Notes: generated by a model not told the origin, from the letters alone. Numbered from the stretch's first letter, positions 7,618 to 15,349 are shown. The stretch is 23,015 nt of DNA from Bacillota bacterium (GCA_023387635.1 JAEWHU010000027.1:1-23015); one strand, 5' to 3'. Numbers and translations are program-made.

Positions 7618-8781
7618 ATGGCAGATAAACGCGACTATTATGAGGTCTTAGGCGTATCAAGGCAAGCATCTGACGACGAGATTAAAAAGGCCTATAGACA
7701 ATTAGCGAAGAAATATCATCCAGATTCAAATCCAGGGAATCAGGAAGCGGAAGTTAAATTCAAAGAAGCAAGTGAAGCATATGCAATATTAAGTGATAGT
7801 GAAAAACGTAGACAATATGATCAATTTGGACACTCAGCATTTAGTGGTGGCGCAGGCGGAGCAGGTGGATTTGATTTTAACAATATGGATATGGGAGATA
7901 TTTTTGGCGATATCTTTGGTGATTTATTCGGAGGTGGACGTACAAGAAGAGCTAACAATGGTCCTATGAAAGGCCCTAATCTACGTACTGGAGTTAGAAT
8001 TACTTTTGAAGAAGCTGTAACAGGTACAGAAAAAGAAATTGAACTTAACTTAAAAGATGAATGCCATACTTGCCATGGAAGTGGTGCTAAACCAGGAACA
8101 AGTAAAGATACATGTAGTAGATGTGGTGGTAGTGGCCAAGTGGTGACAACACAACAATCCTTGTTTGGTATGGTAAGAAATGTTCAAACTTGTCCTGATT
8201 GTCGTGGAGCAGGTTCTATCATTAAAGAAAAATGTACAGATTGTTATGGTTCAGGATATATTACAAATAGGAAGAAAGTTGGGGTATCCATTCCAGCTGG
8301 TATAGATAATGGTCAAAGCATTCGTATCCGTGATAAAGGTGAGCCTGGTACTAACGGAGGAGAACGTGGTGATTTATTAGTTGAAGTAACAGTAGCAAGA
8401 CATCCAATATTCCAAAGACAAGATTATGATATTTACTCAACTGTTCCAATCTCATTCCCGGTAGCTGCACTTGGTGGAGATATTAAGATTAGTACAGTTG
8501 ACGGAGATGTATTATATACAGTTAAAGCTGGTACACAAACTGATACCAAAGTTAGATTAAGAGGAAAAGGTGTTCCAACTCTACGTAATAAAGCAGTTAG
8601 AGGGGATCATTATGTTACTCTTGTTGTTTCGGTACCAACAAAATTAACTCAAGAACAAAAAGACCTTTTACAAAAATATGATGATGCAATGAATGATCGT
8701 GTATCACCTACTTCTGATGTAAATAATTCAGATAAAGATAAAGAAAAAGAAAAAGGTAAGAAAAAATTATTTGGTAAATGA
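7618..8781 (+). CDS. dnaJ: DnaJ, Hsp40 co-chaperone
   Basis: DnaJ delivers unfolded clients to DnaK and stimulates its ATPase. The 387 residues contain the full type I layout. The J domain is at 5-70, with HPD at 34-36. A Gly/Phe-rich linker runs from about 76 to 107. Four zinc-binding repeats follow: CHTCHGSG (149-156), CSRCGGSG (166-173), CPDCRGAG (192-199) and CTDCYGSG (206-213). The two C-terminal beta domains come next, with a lysine-rich end. AAGGAGG (7600-7606) is 11 nt before the ATG. It lies 211 nt after dnaK, across a large palindrome and a second hairpin, so its output may be set separately from dnaK. Confidence 0.98.
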   Translation: MADKRDYYEVLGVSRQASDDEIKKAYRQLAKKYHPDSNPGNQEAEVKFKEASEAYAILSDSEKRRQYDQFGHSAFSGGAGGAGGFDFNNMDMGDIFGDIFGDLFGGGRTRRANNGPMKGPNLRTGVRITFEEAVTGTEKEIELNLKDECHTCHGSGAKPGTSKDTCSRCGGSGQVVTTQQSLFGMVRNVQTCPDCRGAGSIIKEKCTDCYGSGYITNRKKVGVSIPAGIDNGQSIRIRDKGEPGTNGGERGDLLVEVTVARHPIFQRQDYDIYSTVPISFPVAALGGDIKISTVDGDVLYTVKAGTQTDTKVRLRGKGVPTLRNKAVRGDHYVTLVVSVPTKLTQEQKDLLQKYDDAMNDRVSPTSDVNNSDKDKEKEKGKKKLFGK

Positions 8782-8834
8782 ATTTAGAAATAAAAATAAG
8801 TTTAAAAAATATAAATCACACAGGGCATGACTAT

Positions 8835-8910
8835 AAGTGTGAAAGATAAACACTTTCACACTTGGGTTTGTGTTCAAAGAATGAATGCAAGCACTCTTTG
8901 AACTTGGAGA
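8835..8910 (+). promoter_or_regulatory. Family B structured leader before prmA (two hairpins, predicted pseudoknot)
   Basis: Hairpin 1 is AAGTGTGAAAG (8835-8845) with CTTTCACACTT (8853-8863), 11 bp and a 7-nt loop. Hairpin 2 is GTTCAAAGA (8872-8880) with TCTTTGAAC (8895-8903), loop ATGAATGCAAGCAC. The linker GTTTGT (8866-8871) can pair with GCAAGC (8887-8892) in that loop, giving an H-type pseudoknot. The Shine-Dalgarno GGAG (8906-8909) begins 3 nt after hairpin 2. A second copy with the same order lies at 12169-12247. Function unknown; a cis-acting translational element is the inference. Confidence 0.7.
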
Positions 8911-8916
8911 AAAATT

Positions 8917-9876
8917 ATGAAGTGGACAAAATTAACCTTATCAACTATGGCAGAAGCAGTCGATTTAGTAAGTGGTATGCTAAGTGAACTAGGTATAGAT
9001 GGTATAGAAGTTATAGATAATGTACCAATCACAGAGGAAGAAAAAAAAGCTATGTTCATAGATATTCTTCCAGAACTTAATACAGAAGACAAAACAGCGA
9101 CTATTAGTTTTTATCTAGATAATGGTACTGATGAAACAGAGACAATAGAACAAATTAAACAAGGACTTGAAGAATTGTCGACATTTGTTGATGTCGGAAG
9201 TGGTGAAATTGAAATATCAGAAACGGAAGATGTAGATTGGATTAATAATTGGAAAGAATTTTTTAAACCATTTCGTATCGACGATTCCATTGTAATCAAA
9301 CCAACATGGGAAACGTTAGAGAATAGTAATCCAAATGATTTAGTAATTGAAATTGATCCAGGAACAGCATTTGGAACTGGTTCACACGAAACTACTAAGT
9401 TGTGTATTTTAGCTCTGAAAAAGTATATAACAAAAGGTATTAACTTATTAGATGTAGGATTTGGTAGTGGTATATTATCTATTGTTGGTGCTAAATTAGG
9501 TGCAAAGAATATATTAGCAACGGATATTGATCCAAATGCTGTGGTTGCTGCATATGAGAATATAGAAGTTAATCATATATCAAAAGATCAAATCAAAATT
9601 CTTAGCGGAGATATTATCACAGATGATAAAATACAAGCAGAAGTTGGATTTGAATGCTACGATATAGTAGTAGCCAATATATTAGCAGATATCATTATCC
9701 CATTATCAAGTGTAATTGGAAAGCATCTAAAACCGAATGGTTTATTCATTAGTTCAGGTATTATTAATACAAAAGAAGAGCAAGTAAAAGAGGCTATTTT
9801 AAGCAATGGTTTTGAAATCGTTGAGATTATAAAGATGAATGATTGGGTATCCATTGTGGCTAAAAAAATATCATAA
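8917..9876 (+). CDS. prmA: PrmA, ribosomal protein L11 methyltransferase
   Basis: PrmA trimethylates ribosomal protein L11 with S-adenosylmethionine. The 319 residues contain an N-terminal L11-recognition domain (about 1-100), the NWKEFFKP segment (111-118) and the PrmA-typical DPGTAFGTGSHETT (147-160). SAM motif I is DVGFGSG (179-185), with phenylalanine where many homologues have threonine or cysteine. ATDIDP (201-206) and the substrate-side NILAD (254-258) follow. The ATG is 7 nt after GGAG. It follows dnaJ at a gap of 135 nt that holds the family B leader. The dnaJ-prmA-rsmE order is a standard Firmicute arrangement, here interrupted by a deacetylase gene. Confidence 0.95.
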   Translation: MKWTKLTLSTMAEAVDLVSGMLSELGIDGIEVIDNVPITEEEKKAMFIDILPELNTEDKTATISFYLDNGTDETETIEQIKQGLEELSTFVDVGSGEIEISETEDVDWINNWKEFFKPFRIDDSIVIKPTWETLENSNPNDLVIEIDPGTAFGTGSHETTKLCILALKKYITKGINLLDVGFGSGILSIVGAKLGAKNILATDIDPNAVVAAYENIEVNHISKDQIKILSGDIITDDKIQAEVGFECYDIVVANILADIIIPLSSVIGKHLKPNGLFISSGIINTKEEQVKEAILSNGFEIVEIIKMNDWVSIVAKKIS

Positions 9877-9892
9877 CTTTGACCTTGTAAAG

Positions 9893-9922
9893 TTCATCCT
9901 ACCTAGTAGGGTGAATTTTTTT
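9893..9922 (+). terminator. Intrinsic terminator after prmA
   Basis: TTCATCCTA (9893-9901) pairs with TAGGGTGAA (9907-9915) with one G-U pair, a 5-nt loop and seven Ts (9916-9922). It closes the dnaJ-prmA unit. Confidence 0.9.
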
Positions 9923-10010
9923 GGTTTTTATTTTGTCCAATATAAAATTAGTACAATAATTCATTTTTACTACATATGATTAACTATATAAATATATAGG
10001 TGGTAAATAA

Positions 10011-10913
10011 GTGAGTAAATTATTGAATTACAAAAAATATTACAGTATGATACTATTTGATTTGATTTTTATTTTACTATTGATTTCAATTATTAGGAGT
10101 TTAACGGAAATAGCTATTACTACTACTACTACAACACAACAGTCACAAAAGATTTGTGTGCCAATTATAATGTATCATCAAGTAAAAAATAGAAATTTAG
10201 GGAAGGATGTAATAACTCCTTCTGAATTCGAAAGCGACTTAAAATACTTGGCAAAGAATAATTACACAACTATAACAATGAAACAAGTAATTGATTATGT
10301 GTATGATGGTATAGAGTTACCAGAAAACCCTATTATATTGTCTTTTGACGATGGTTATCTAAGTACTTATAAAAATGTTTTTCCTTTACTTAAGAAATAT
10401 AACATGAAAATAGTATTATCCATCATAGGCAAAAGTACAGATGATTTTTCAAAAGTAGATGACCAGAATATTGAGCATGCTCATATAACATGGGACCAAG
10501 TGTATGAAATGTCAGAAACAGGGCTAGTAGAAATTAATAATCATTCGTATAATTTACATAAAGTTAAAGATGGACGTTATGGAAGTGGTCAGATGAAGAA
10601 TGAATCTTTTACACATTATGAATCTATTCTTGCAGAAGATATCAAAACATTACAAGATAAAATAACGTCTGTAATAAATACTACTCCTAGTACCTATACA
10701 TACCCTTATGGAAAATATAATGATAATACAAATGCTATTCTTAGAAATTTAGGATTTAAAGCATCTCTTTCCGTAACTTATGGAGTTAATCTAATCAGTA
10801 GAGATAATCCGGAAAAATTATTTGGTCTAAAAAGAATATGTCGAGCAAATAATCAAAGCATCGGTAAAATTATAAGAGAAGGAATGGAAACACTTAGATT
10901 TAGTAAAGATTAA
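10011..10913 (+). CDS. Membrane-anchored polysaccharide deacetylase (NodB/CE4 family)
   Basis: CE4 deacetylases remove N- or O-acetyl groups from extracellular polysaccharides or peptidoglycan using a metal ion. The 300 residues start with a membrane segment (about 13-37), so the enzyme is predicted to face the outside while anchored. A threonine run (37-42) forms the linker. PIIMYHQV (51-58) opens the domain. SFDDG (111-115) supplies the catalytic and metal aspartates. HSYNLH (178-183) fits the metal-histidine motif of the PgaB/IcaB-like branch. TYPYGKYN (230-237) is motif 3. The start is GTG, 7 nt after AGGTGG (9998-10003). It stands alone between two terminators inside an otherwise conserved housekeeping block. 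The substrate is not deducible. Confidence 0.88.
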   Translation: MSKLLNYKKYYSMILFDLIFILLLISIIRSLTEIAITTTTTTQQSQKICVPIIMYHQVKNRNLGKDVITPSEFESDLKYLAKNNYTTITMKQVIDYVYDGIELPENPIILSFDDGYLSTYKNVFPLLKKYNMKIVLSIIGKSTDDFSKVDDQNIEHAHITWDQVYEMSETGLVEINNHSYNLHKVKDGRYGSGQMKNESFTHYESILAEDIKTLQDKITSVINTTPSTYTYPYGKYNDNTNAILRNLGFKASLSVTYGVNLISRDNPEKLFGLKRICRANNQSIGKIIREGMETLRFSKD

Positions 10914-11025
10914 ATCGAAGAAAAAGTAATGTATTATATTAGTATGACTTAGATAGAATATAATATAATTATCTTTCTTATTCGATAATTGTGAATATTC
11001 TTTATAAGTATATCTTTTACATATT

Positions 11026-11066
11026 GGGAATTAGAAAACTGGAGATAAGGTTTTCTAATTCCTTTT
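11026..11066 (+). terminator. Intrinsic terminator after the deacetylase gene
   Basis: GGAATTAGAAAAC (11027-11039) pairs perfectly with GTTTTCTAATTCC (11050-11062), 13 bp with a 10-nt loop, then TTTT. It lies about 110 nt after the stop codon. Confidence 0.85.
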
Positions 11067-11109
11067 GCTAGATTTTCTATTAACAAGGCTATAACTTTTA
11101 TTTTTAACG

Positions 11110-11118
11110 TGTTATAAT
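11110..11118 (+). promoter_or_regulatory. Extended -10 promoter of rsmE
   Basis: TGTTATAAT (11110-11118) is a perfect extended -10 (TGnTATAAT). No good -35 sits 17 nt upstream, which is tolerated for extended -10 promoters. The start would be near 11125, giving a leader of about 200 nt before rsmE. Confidence 0.6.
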
Positions 11119-11124
11119 TGTAAT

Positions 11125-11327
11125 GTTGAATTAAAAATAAAAAGAATGTTTCTATGGACATGCTCCAAAAGGTATTAGAATGCCAAGATTTCGTATAAAG
11201 TGCAAGAAATCGATTGAAGGAAAGGCAAGCCGAAAGAATTTTATACACTCATATTCATTCGATAATAAAAATTAGACTTTTGATACCTGAATCCCAAATA
11301 AAGTTAATAAAAGAAAGGTTTAAAGTG
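11125..11327 (+). other. Non-coding leader upstream of rsmE
   Basis: The gap 10914-11327 holds the terminator, the promoter and this ~200-nt leader. It contains a short stem GATTTC (11187-11192) with GAAATC (11206-11211) and no open reading frame that looks real. I recognise no riboswitch. The ribosome site AAAGG (11314-11318) lies at its end. The in-frame extension back to 11214 has no ribosome site and no RsmE homology by eye. Confidence 0.35.
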
Positions 11328-12068
11328 ATGAATCGTTTTTATGTAGAGGATAATCAAATTCAAGATGATAAAATATATATTACGGGATCCGATGTAAATC
11401 ATATAAAAAATGTGCTTAGAATGAAAGTCGGAGAGAAAATAATAATTAGTAATGGACAAGGAAAAGACTTCTATTGTATAATAGAGAACGAATGTAATGA
11501 TGAGGTGATTGCAAGTATACAAGAAAGTAGAGAATCAGATACTGAATTAAAGGGTAAAATCTATCTTTTCCAAGGACTTCCCAAAAAAGATAAGATGGAA
11601 CTTATTACTCAAAAAGCAGTAGAGCTTGGCGTATATGAGATTATACCTGTTATGACAAAAAGAACGGTTGTTAAATTAGAAGATAAGAAAAAAGAACTTA
11701 AAAAAATAGAAAGATGGCAATCCATTGTTACTAGTGCAGCGAAACAGTCAGGTAGAGGTATTATTCCTAAAGTTTCAGAAACCATGAGTTTTAAAGAAGC
11801 GGTTTTATATGCAAGTAAACTAGGTTGCAATCTTATACCTTATGAGAATGCGGATGATATAAAGAAGACAAGGGAAATTATAAGTAATCTAAACAGTAAT
11901 GGAACAGTTGGAATTTTCATTGGGCCAGAGGGTGGTTTTGAAGAAAGTGAAATAAATTATGCAGTATCACAAGGGGTAAAACCTATCACTCTTGGAAAAC
12001 GAATTTTAAGGACTGAAACAGCAGGACTTGCTATATTGTCCATGATTATGTTACAAATGGAAGAATAA
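11328..12068 (+). CDS. rsmE: RsmE, 16S rRNA m3U1498 methyltransferase
   Basis: RsmE is a SPOUT-class enzyme that methylates N3 of U1498 in 16S rRNA. From the ATG at 11328 it has 246 residues, the normal family length, and starts MNRFYVED as many homologues do. The N-terminal PUA-like domain covers about 1-70. The SPOUT knot shows KAVELGVYEIIP (96-107), IGPEGGFEESEI (198-209) and LGKRILRTETA (222-232), which form the SAM pocket. AAAGG lies 9 nt upstream of the chosen start. A terminator and an own promoter separate it from the deacetylase. The cysteine desulfurase follows after 186 nt. Confidence 0.95.
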   Translation: MNRFYVEDNQIQDDKIYITGSDVNHIKNVLRMKVGEKIIISNGQGKDFYCIIENECNDEVIASIQESRESDTELKGKIYLFQGLPKKDKMELITQKAVELGVYEIIPVMTKRTVVKLEDKKKELKKIERWQSIVTSAAKQSGRGIIPKVSETMSFKEAVLYASKLGCNLIPYENADDIKKTREIISNLNSNGTVGIFIGPEGGFEESEINYAVSQGVKPITLGKRILRTETAGLAILSMIMLQMEE

Positions 12069-12168
12069 AATAATAAAAGAATGGCATTAAGGTGATAATT
12101 GAGTATCGCCTAAGTATTATGTCTATAGATAAAGTGAATGGAAACACTCATTTTTTACTTGGAGGAAA

Positions 12169-12247
12169 AGTGTGAAAGAAAACCACTTTCACACTGAAGT
12201 TTGCGTTCTGAGAATGAATGCAAGCACTCATTCACAGAACATGGAGG
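12169..12247 (+). promoter_or_regulatory. Family B structured leader before the cysteine desulfurase
   Basis: Hairpin 1 is AGTGTGAAAG (12169-12178) with CTTTCACACT (12186-12195). Hairpin 2 is GTTCTG-A-GAATGA (12205-12217) with TCATTC-A-CAGAAC (12228-12240), loop ATGCAAGCAC. GTTTGC (12199-12204) can pair with GCAAGC (12220-12225) in the loop. GGAGG (12243-12247) begins 3 nt after hairpin 2. It is a second copy of the prmA leader: the loop, hairpin 1 and linker are conserved. Hairpin 2 positions 5 and 6 change from A-T, A-T to T-A, G-C and stay paired. Confidence 0.72.
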
Positions 12248-12254
12248 TCAAATT

Positions 12255-13415
12255 ATGGAAGCATATCTTGATAATGCTGCTACAACAAAAGTATTTGATT
12301 CAGTAAAAGATATAATGATAGAGACACTGGTTAATGATTATGGTAATACTTCATCAATGCATAAAAAAGGAATTGATGCTGAGAAATATGTAAAGAGTGC
12401 AAAAGAAGTAATAGCAAAAAGTCTAAAAGTAGATACTAAAGAAATTCTTTTCACATCTGGAGGAACAGAATCCAATAACCTAGCATTGATTGGGACAGCT
12501 CTTGCCAATAAACGTAGTGGAAATCATATTATAACAACAAGGATAGAACATCCTTCGGTGCATAATCCTTTGATATTTTTAGAGGAAAATGGATTTTTGG
12601 TATCCTATATACCAGTGGATTCTTGTGGGAGAATTCTTGAAGATGAATTAATAGATGCAATAACTGACGAGACAATATTAATATCAGTTATGTATGTAAA
12701 CAATGAAATAGGTTCCGTTCAACCTATTAAGGAATTAATAAAAAAATGCAAGGAAAAGAATCCTAATATATTATTTCATGTAGATGCAATACAAGGTTTT
12801 GGAAAATATCATATCTATCCCAAAAAAGAGGGTATTGACTTGTTATCCATAAGTGGACATAAAATTCACGGACCGAAAGGCATTGGTGCTTTATATGTAC
12901 GTGATAAAGTGAAAGTAAAACCTATAATTTTTGGTGGAGGTCATCAAAAAGGAATGCGTTCAGGAACGGAAAATGTTCCAGGTATTGCAGGACTATCTGT
13001 GGCTATTACAGAAATTTATAAGGATCATGAACAAAAAATAGAATATCTTTATGAGTTAAAAAAGTCTTTCATAGAGTTAGTATCTAGATTGGATGGGGTT
13101 ACAATTAACGGTGTTGGTGATAATATATATGAGTCCGCTCCACATATTGTCAGTGTGAGTTTTGAAGGAATTCGTAGTGAGGTTTTATTACACGCATTAG
13201 AAGAAAAAGGAGTGTTTGTATCTTCAGGCTCTGCATGTGCATCTAATCATCCTAATTTAAGTGGAACATTAAAAGCAATTGGTCTAAAAGGAAATCTTTT
13301 AGATTCAACCCTAAGATTTAGTTTTTCGGTGTTTACTACAATGGATGAAATTGAGTATGCAGCGGATTGCCTTATGGAATTAGTTCCAATGTTAAGAAGA
13401 TATATAAGACACTAA
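12255..13415 (+). CDS. Cysteine desulfurase (IscS/NifS family)
   Basis: This PLP enzyme takes sulfur from cysteine and carries it as a persulfide. From the ATG at 12255 it has 386 residues and begins YLDNAATT (4-11), the standard family opening. The PLP lysine is K203 in SGHKIHGPKG (200-209), with TSGGTESNN (67-75) and HVDAIQ (175-180) lining the cofactor site. The active cysteine is C328 in SSGSACAS (323-330). GGAGG (12243-12247) is 7 nt upstream. The in-frame TTG extension to 12201 runs through the structured leader and is an artefact. thiI starts 42 nt downstream, so the likely job is sulfur supply to ThiI, like B. subtilis NifZ. Confidence 0.93.
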   Translation: MEAYLDNAATTKVFDSVKDIMIETLVNDYGNTSSMHKKGIDAEKYVKSAKEVIAKSLKVDTKEILFTSGGTESNNLALIGTALANKRSGNHIITTRIEHPSVHNPLIFLEENGFLVSYIPVDSCGRILEDELIDAITDETILISVMYVNNEIGSVQPIKELIKKCKEKNPNILFHVDAIQGFGKYHIYPKKEGIDLLSISGHKIHGPKGIGALYVRDKVKVKPIIFGGGHQKGMRSGTENVPGIAGLSVAITEIYKDHEQKIEYLYELKKSFIELVSRLDGVTINGVGDNIYESAPHIVSVSFEGIRSEVLLHALEEKGVFVSSGSACASNHPNLSGTLKAIGLKGNLLDSTLRFSFSVFTTMDEIEYAADCLMELVPMLRRYIRH

Positions 13416-13457
13416 AAATAAACAAATGGCATGTAAGTATGCAGAAAGTGAGATTAA

Positions 13458-14633
13458 ATGTATAAAGCATTTTTAATAAAATACGCAGAAATAGGGATTA
13501 AGGGGAAGAATAGATATATATTTGAAAATGCCCTAAGAGACCAAATAAAGAATTCACTAAAAGAATTGGGCAATTATCTTGTAACAAAAGAACAGGGAAG
13601 AATTTACATTGAATGCCCTGAAGTTTATGATTATGAAGAAACAGTTGCTGCATTAAAACGAGTATTTGGTATAGCTCAAATCTGCCCTGTTATGATTGTA
13701 GATACCATTGAATGGGAAGCATTAAAAGTGGCAGTTGGAGATTACGTTGAAAATAGATATCCAGATAAAAATTTCACTTTTAAGATGGAAGCAAAAAGAG
13801 GAGATAAAAATTATCCTCTTACATCTCCTGAAATATGTATCAAAATGGGAGCATATTTATTAGATAGATTTCCAGAGATGAAAGTAGATGTTCATTCACC
13901 ATCAGTACGTATAATGGTAGAAGTAAGAAATCGTTCTTATGTTTATTCAGAAGTAATTATGGGTCTTGGTGGTATGCCTGTTGGTACCAATGGAAAAGCA
14001 ATGCTATTATTATCTGGCGGTATTGATAGTCCTGTTGCAGGATATATGGTATCTAAAAGAGGGGTATCAATTGATGCTGTTTATTTCCATGCTCCACCAT
14101 ATACAAGTGAAAGAGCAAAAGAAAAAGTTGTAGATCTTGCAAAATTAGTATCTAGATATACAGGACCAATTAAATTACATGTAATTAATTTTACAGAAAT
14201 ACAATTATATATTTATGAAAAATGTCCTCACGAGGAACTAACTATTATTATGAGAAGATACATGATGAGAATTGCAGAGAAAATTGCAATTGATACTGGT
14301 TGTCTTGGATTAATTACCGGTGAAAGTATAGGACAAGTTGCAAGTCAGACTCTTCATAGTTTAGCTGCAACAAATGAAGTATGTACATTACCTGTTTATA
14401 GACCATTAATAGCTTTTGATAAACAAGATATTGTGGATATTGCAGAAAGAATTAATACGTATGAAACTTCTATTTTACCTTTTGAAGATTGTTGTACAAT
14501 TTTTGTTGCAAAGCATCCAGTAACAAAACCAAGTTTAAAAGTAATTCGTTTTAATGAAAGAAGTTTAGAAGAAAAGATAGAAGAGATGGTACAAACAGCT
14601 ATAGAAACAAAAGAAGTTATTTTAGTTAATTAA
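13458..14633 (+). CDS. thiI: ThiI, tRNA 4-thiouridine synthetase
   Basis: ThiI activates U8 of tRNA with ATP and inserts sulfur to give 4-thiouridine. The 391 residues contain an N-terminal ferredoxin-like domain, a THUMP RNA-binding domain (about 60-165) and the PP-loop ATPase SGGIDS (186-191). GGMPVG (171-176) precedes it. It lacks the C-terminal rhodanese domain present in E. coli ThiI (482 residues), as is usual in Firmicutes, so sulfur probably comes directly from the desulfurase encoded just upstream. The ribosome site AAAGTGAG is modest. A long hairpin follows the stop. Confidence 0.95.
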   Translation: MYKAFLIKYAEIGIKGKNRYIFENALRDQIKNSLKELGNYLVTKEQGRIYIECPEVYDYEETVAALKRVFGIAQICPVMIVDTIEWEALKVAVGDYVENRYPDKNFTFKMEAKRGDKNYPLTSPEICIKMGAYLLDRFPEMKVDVHSPSVRIMVEVRNRSYVYSEVIMGLGGMPVGTNGKAMLLLSGGIDSPVAGYMVSKRGVSIDAVYFHAPPYTSERAKEKVVDLAKLVSRYTGPIKLHVINFTEIQLYIYEKCPHEELTIIMRRYMMRIAEKIAIDTGCLGLITGESIGQVASQTLHSLAATNEVCTLPVYRPLIAFDKQDIVDIAERINTYETSILPFEDCCTIFVAKHPVTKPSLKVIRFNERSLEEKIEEMVQTAIETKEVILVN

Positions 14634-14642
14634 AGATTTAAA

Positions 14643-14693
14643 AAGCTAAATGAAATATTTAATATAATAGAGAATAAAAATTTCATTTAGCTT
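14643..14693 (+). terminator. Stem-loop after thiI, probable terminator
   Basis: AAGCTAAATGAAAT (14643-14656) pairs perfectly with ATTTCATTTAGCTT (14680-14693), 14 bp with a 23-nt loop, 9 nt after the thiI stop. No T-run follows on the + strand, so it may act as a 3' mRNA stabiliser as much as a terminator. It lies between convergent genes. Confidence 0.55.
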
Positions 14694-14740
14694 GAACTAG
14701 CAAATTAGTATTTATATAAAGTTGTTAAAAAAAATATATA

Positions 14741-14767
14741 CAAATAAAGGGATACATAATGTATCCC
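14741..14767 (-). terminator. Terminator of the HPr-like gene
   Basis: GGGATAC (14749-14755) and GTATCCC (14761-14767) form a 7-bp stem with a 5-nt loop. Read on the - strand it ends in TTTATTT, the right polarity to end the HPr-like transcript 20 nt after its stop. Confidence 0.75.
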
Positions 14768-14787
14768 AATAAGTAATTTCGTATAAA

Positions 14788-15021
14788 TTATTCCACGATA
14801 TAAGGTGCTAAAATGCTAAGAATAGCATCTATGGAATCCTCATTATGGATATTCAAATTAATAGGCTTAGATAAATCTAAACTGAAGATACCCATAATTG
14901 ATTTTGCATCAATTACGTATCTACCAGATACTAAATCAAAGTCAGAATCAAATTTAGTAACATCATTTACGAATGCTTTAACCTTATCAATTGAATTAAG
15001 AGAGATTTTAACTGCTTTCAT
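14788..15021 (-). CDS. HPr-like protein without the catalytic histidine
   Basis: The 77 residues match the HPr fold. RYVIDAKSIMGIFSLDLSKPINLNI (34-58, in two parts RYVIDAKSIMG and IFSLDLSKPINLNI) aligns with the HPr segment around regulatory Ser46; here the serine is S41. The active-site loop that carries His15 (GLHARPA in classic HPr) reads NSIDKVKAF, so no phosphotransfer to sugars is expected. It therefore resembles Crh of B. subtilis in keeping the serine and losing the histidine, but overall similarity to Crh is not evident by eye. AAAGGAGG is 8 nt before the ATG. It is the only - strand gene here, with its own promoter (15078-15106) and terminator. Confidence 0.85.
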   Translation of the reverse strand: MKAVKISLNSIDKVKAFVNDVTKFDSDFDLVSGRYVIDAKSIMGIFSLDLSKPINLNIHNEDSIDAILSILAPYIVE

Positions 15022-15077
15022 ACTTACTCCTCCTTTATTGATTTATTAGGATAGTTTACTATCTTTCTATCAACTAT

Positions 15078-15106
15078 ATACTACAAGTTAGCCCAATAAA
15101 AGTCAA
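15078..15106 (-). promoter_or_regulatory. Promoter of the HPr-like gene
   Basis: On the - strand TTGACT (15106-15101) is followed by a 17-nt spacer and TAGTAT (15083-15078). Transcription would start near 15071, giving a leader of about 50 nt that ends in AAAGGAGG. Confidence 0.65.
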
Positions 15107-15178
15107 TATACAAAGTAAATAAAAATCATTTCCCTTAGTGGCACATTGCACGAATCCTTCGATGATATTACGTATAAG

Positions 15179-15208
15179 TTGACCAATAAATATTATTGAA
15201 ATTATAAT
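15179..15208 (+). promoter_or_regulatory. Promoter of mtaB
   Basis: TTGACC (15179-15184) and a perfect TATAAT (15203-15208) are separated by 18 nt. The start would be near 15215 and leaves a leader of about 135 nt. With the - strand promoter at 15078-15106 this makes the 328-bp gap (15022-15349) a divergent regulatory region; I see no gene in it. Confidence 0.65.
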
Positions 15209-15288
15209 ATTTGCTAATTATTAAGGAAGTATGTAATAAAATTAAAAGTTATGTTAAGTTTTTATATTAGATATTGTACAAGCAGTTG

Positions 15289-15329
15289 ATCCTAAGGACT
15301 CTTAAGATAATCTATCTTTAAGATAGGAT
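15289..15329 (+). other. Leader stem-loop before mtaB
   Basis: ATCCTA (15289-15294) pairs with TAGGAT (15324-15329), enclosing a second stem GATA/TATC that extends into CTTAA/TTAAG with one bulged base. It ends 9 nt before the AAAGGA ribosome site. It is not a copy of families A or B. Confidence 0.45.
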
Positions 15330-15349
15330 TGATATTAGAAAGGAAAGAA

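Noticed and set aside
10949..11248. 99-residue - strand reading frame between the deacetylase and rsmE
   Set aside because: It runs through the terminator at 11026-11066 and the promoter at 11110-11118, has no good ribosome site and resembles no protein I know.
11125..11327. Known riboswitch or T-box in the rsmE leader
   Set aside because: I found no T-box motif, no SAM or TPP core and no terminator after the leader.
12161..12175. Start-stop minigene GTG TGA after GGAGG in the desulfurase leader
   Set aside because: The prmA copy has the same GTGTGA but no ribosome site before it, so the pattern is not kept between copies.
12201..12254. N-terminal extension of the cysteine desulfurase from a TTG at 12201
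   Set aside because: The extension is the translated family B leader; the family start YLDNAATT and GGAGG point to 12255.
14813..15049. 78-residue + strand reading frame
   Set aside because: It is the antisense shadow of the HPr-like gene, which has clear family motifs, a promoter and a ribosome site.
15193..15208. PerR-box-like sequence overlapping the mtaB -10
   Set aside because: Only one half (ATTATAA) matches; in sequence this AT-rich such matches are expected by chance.
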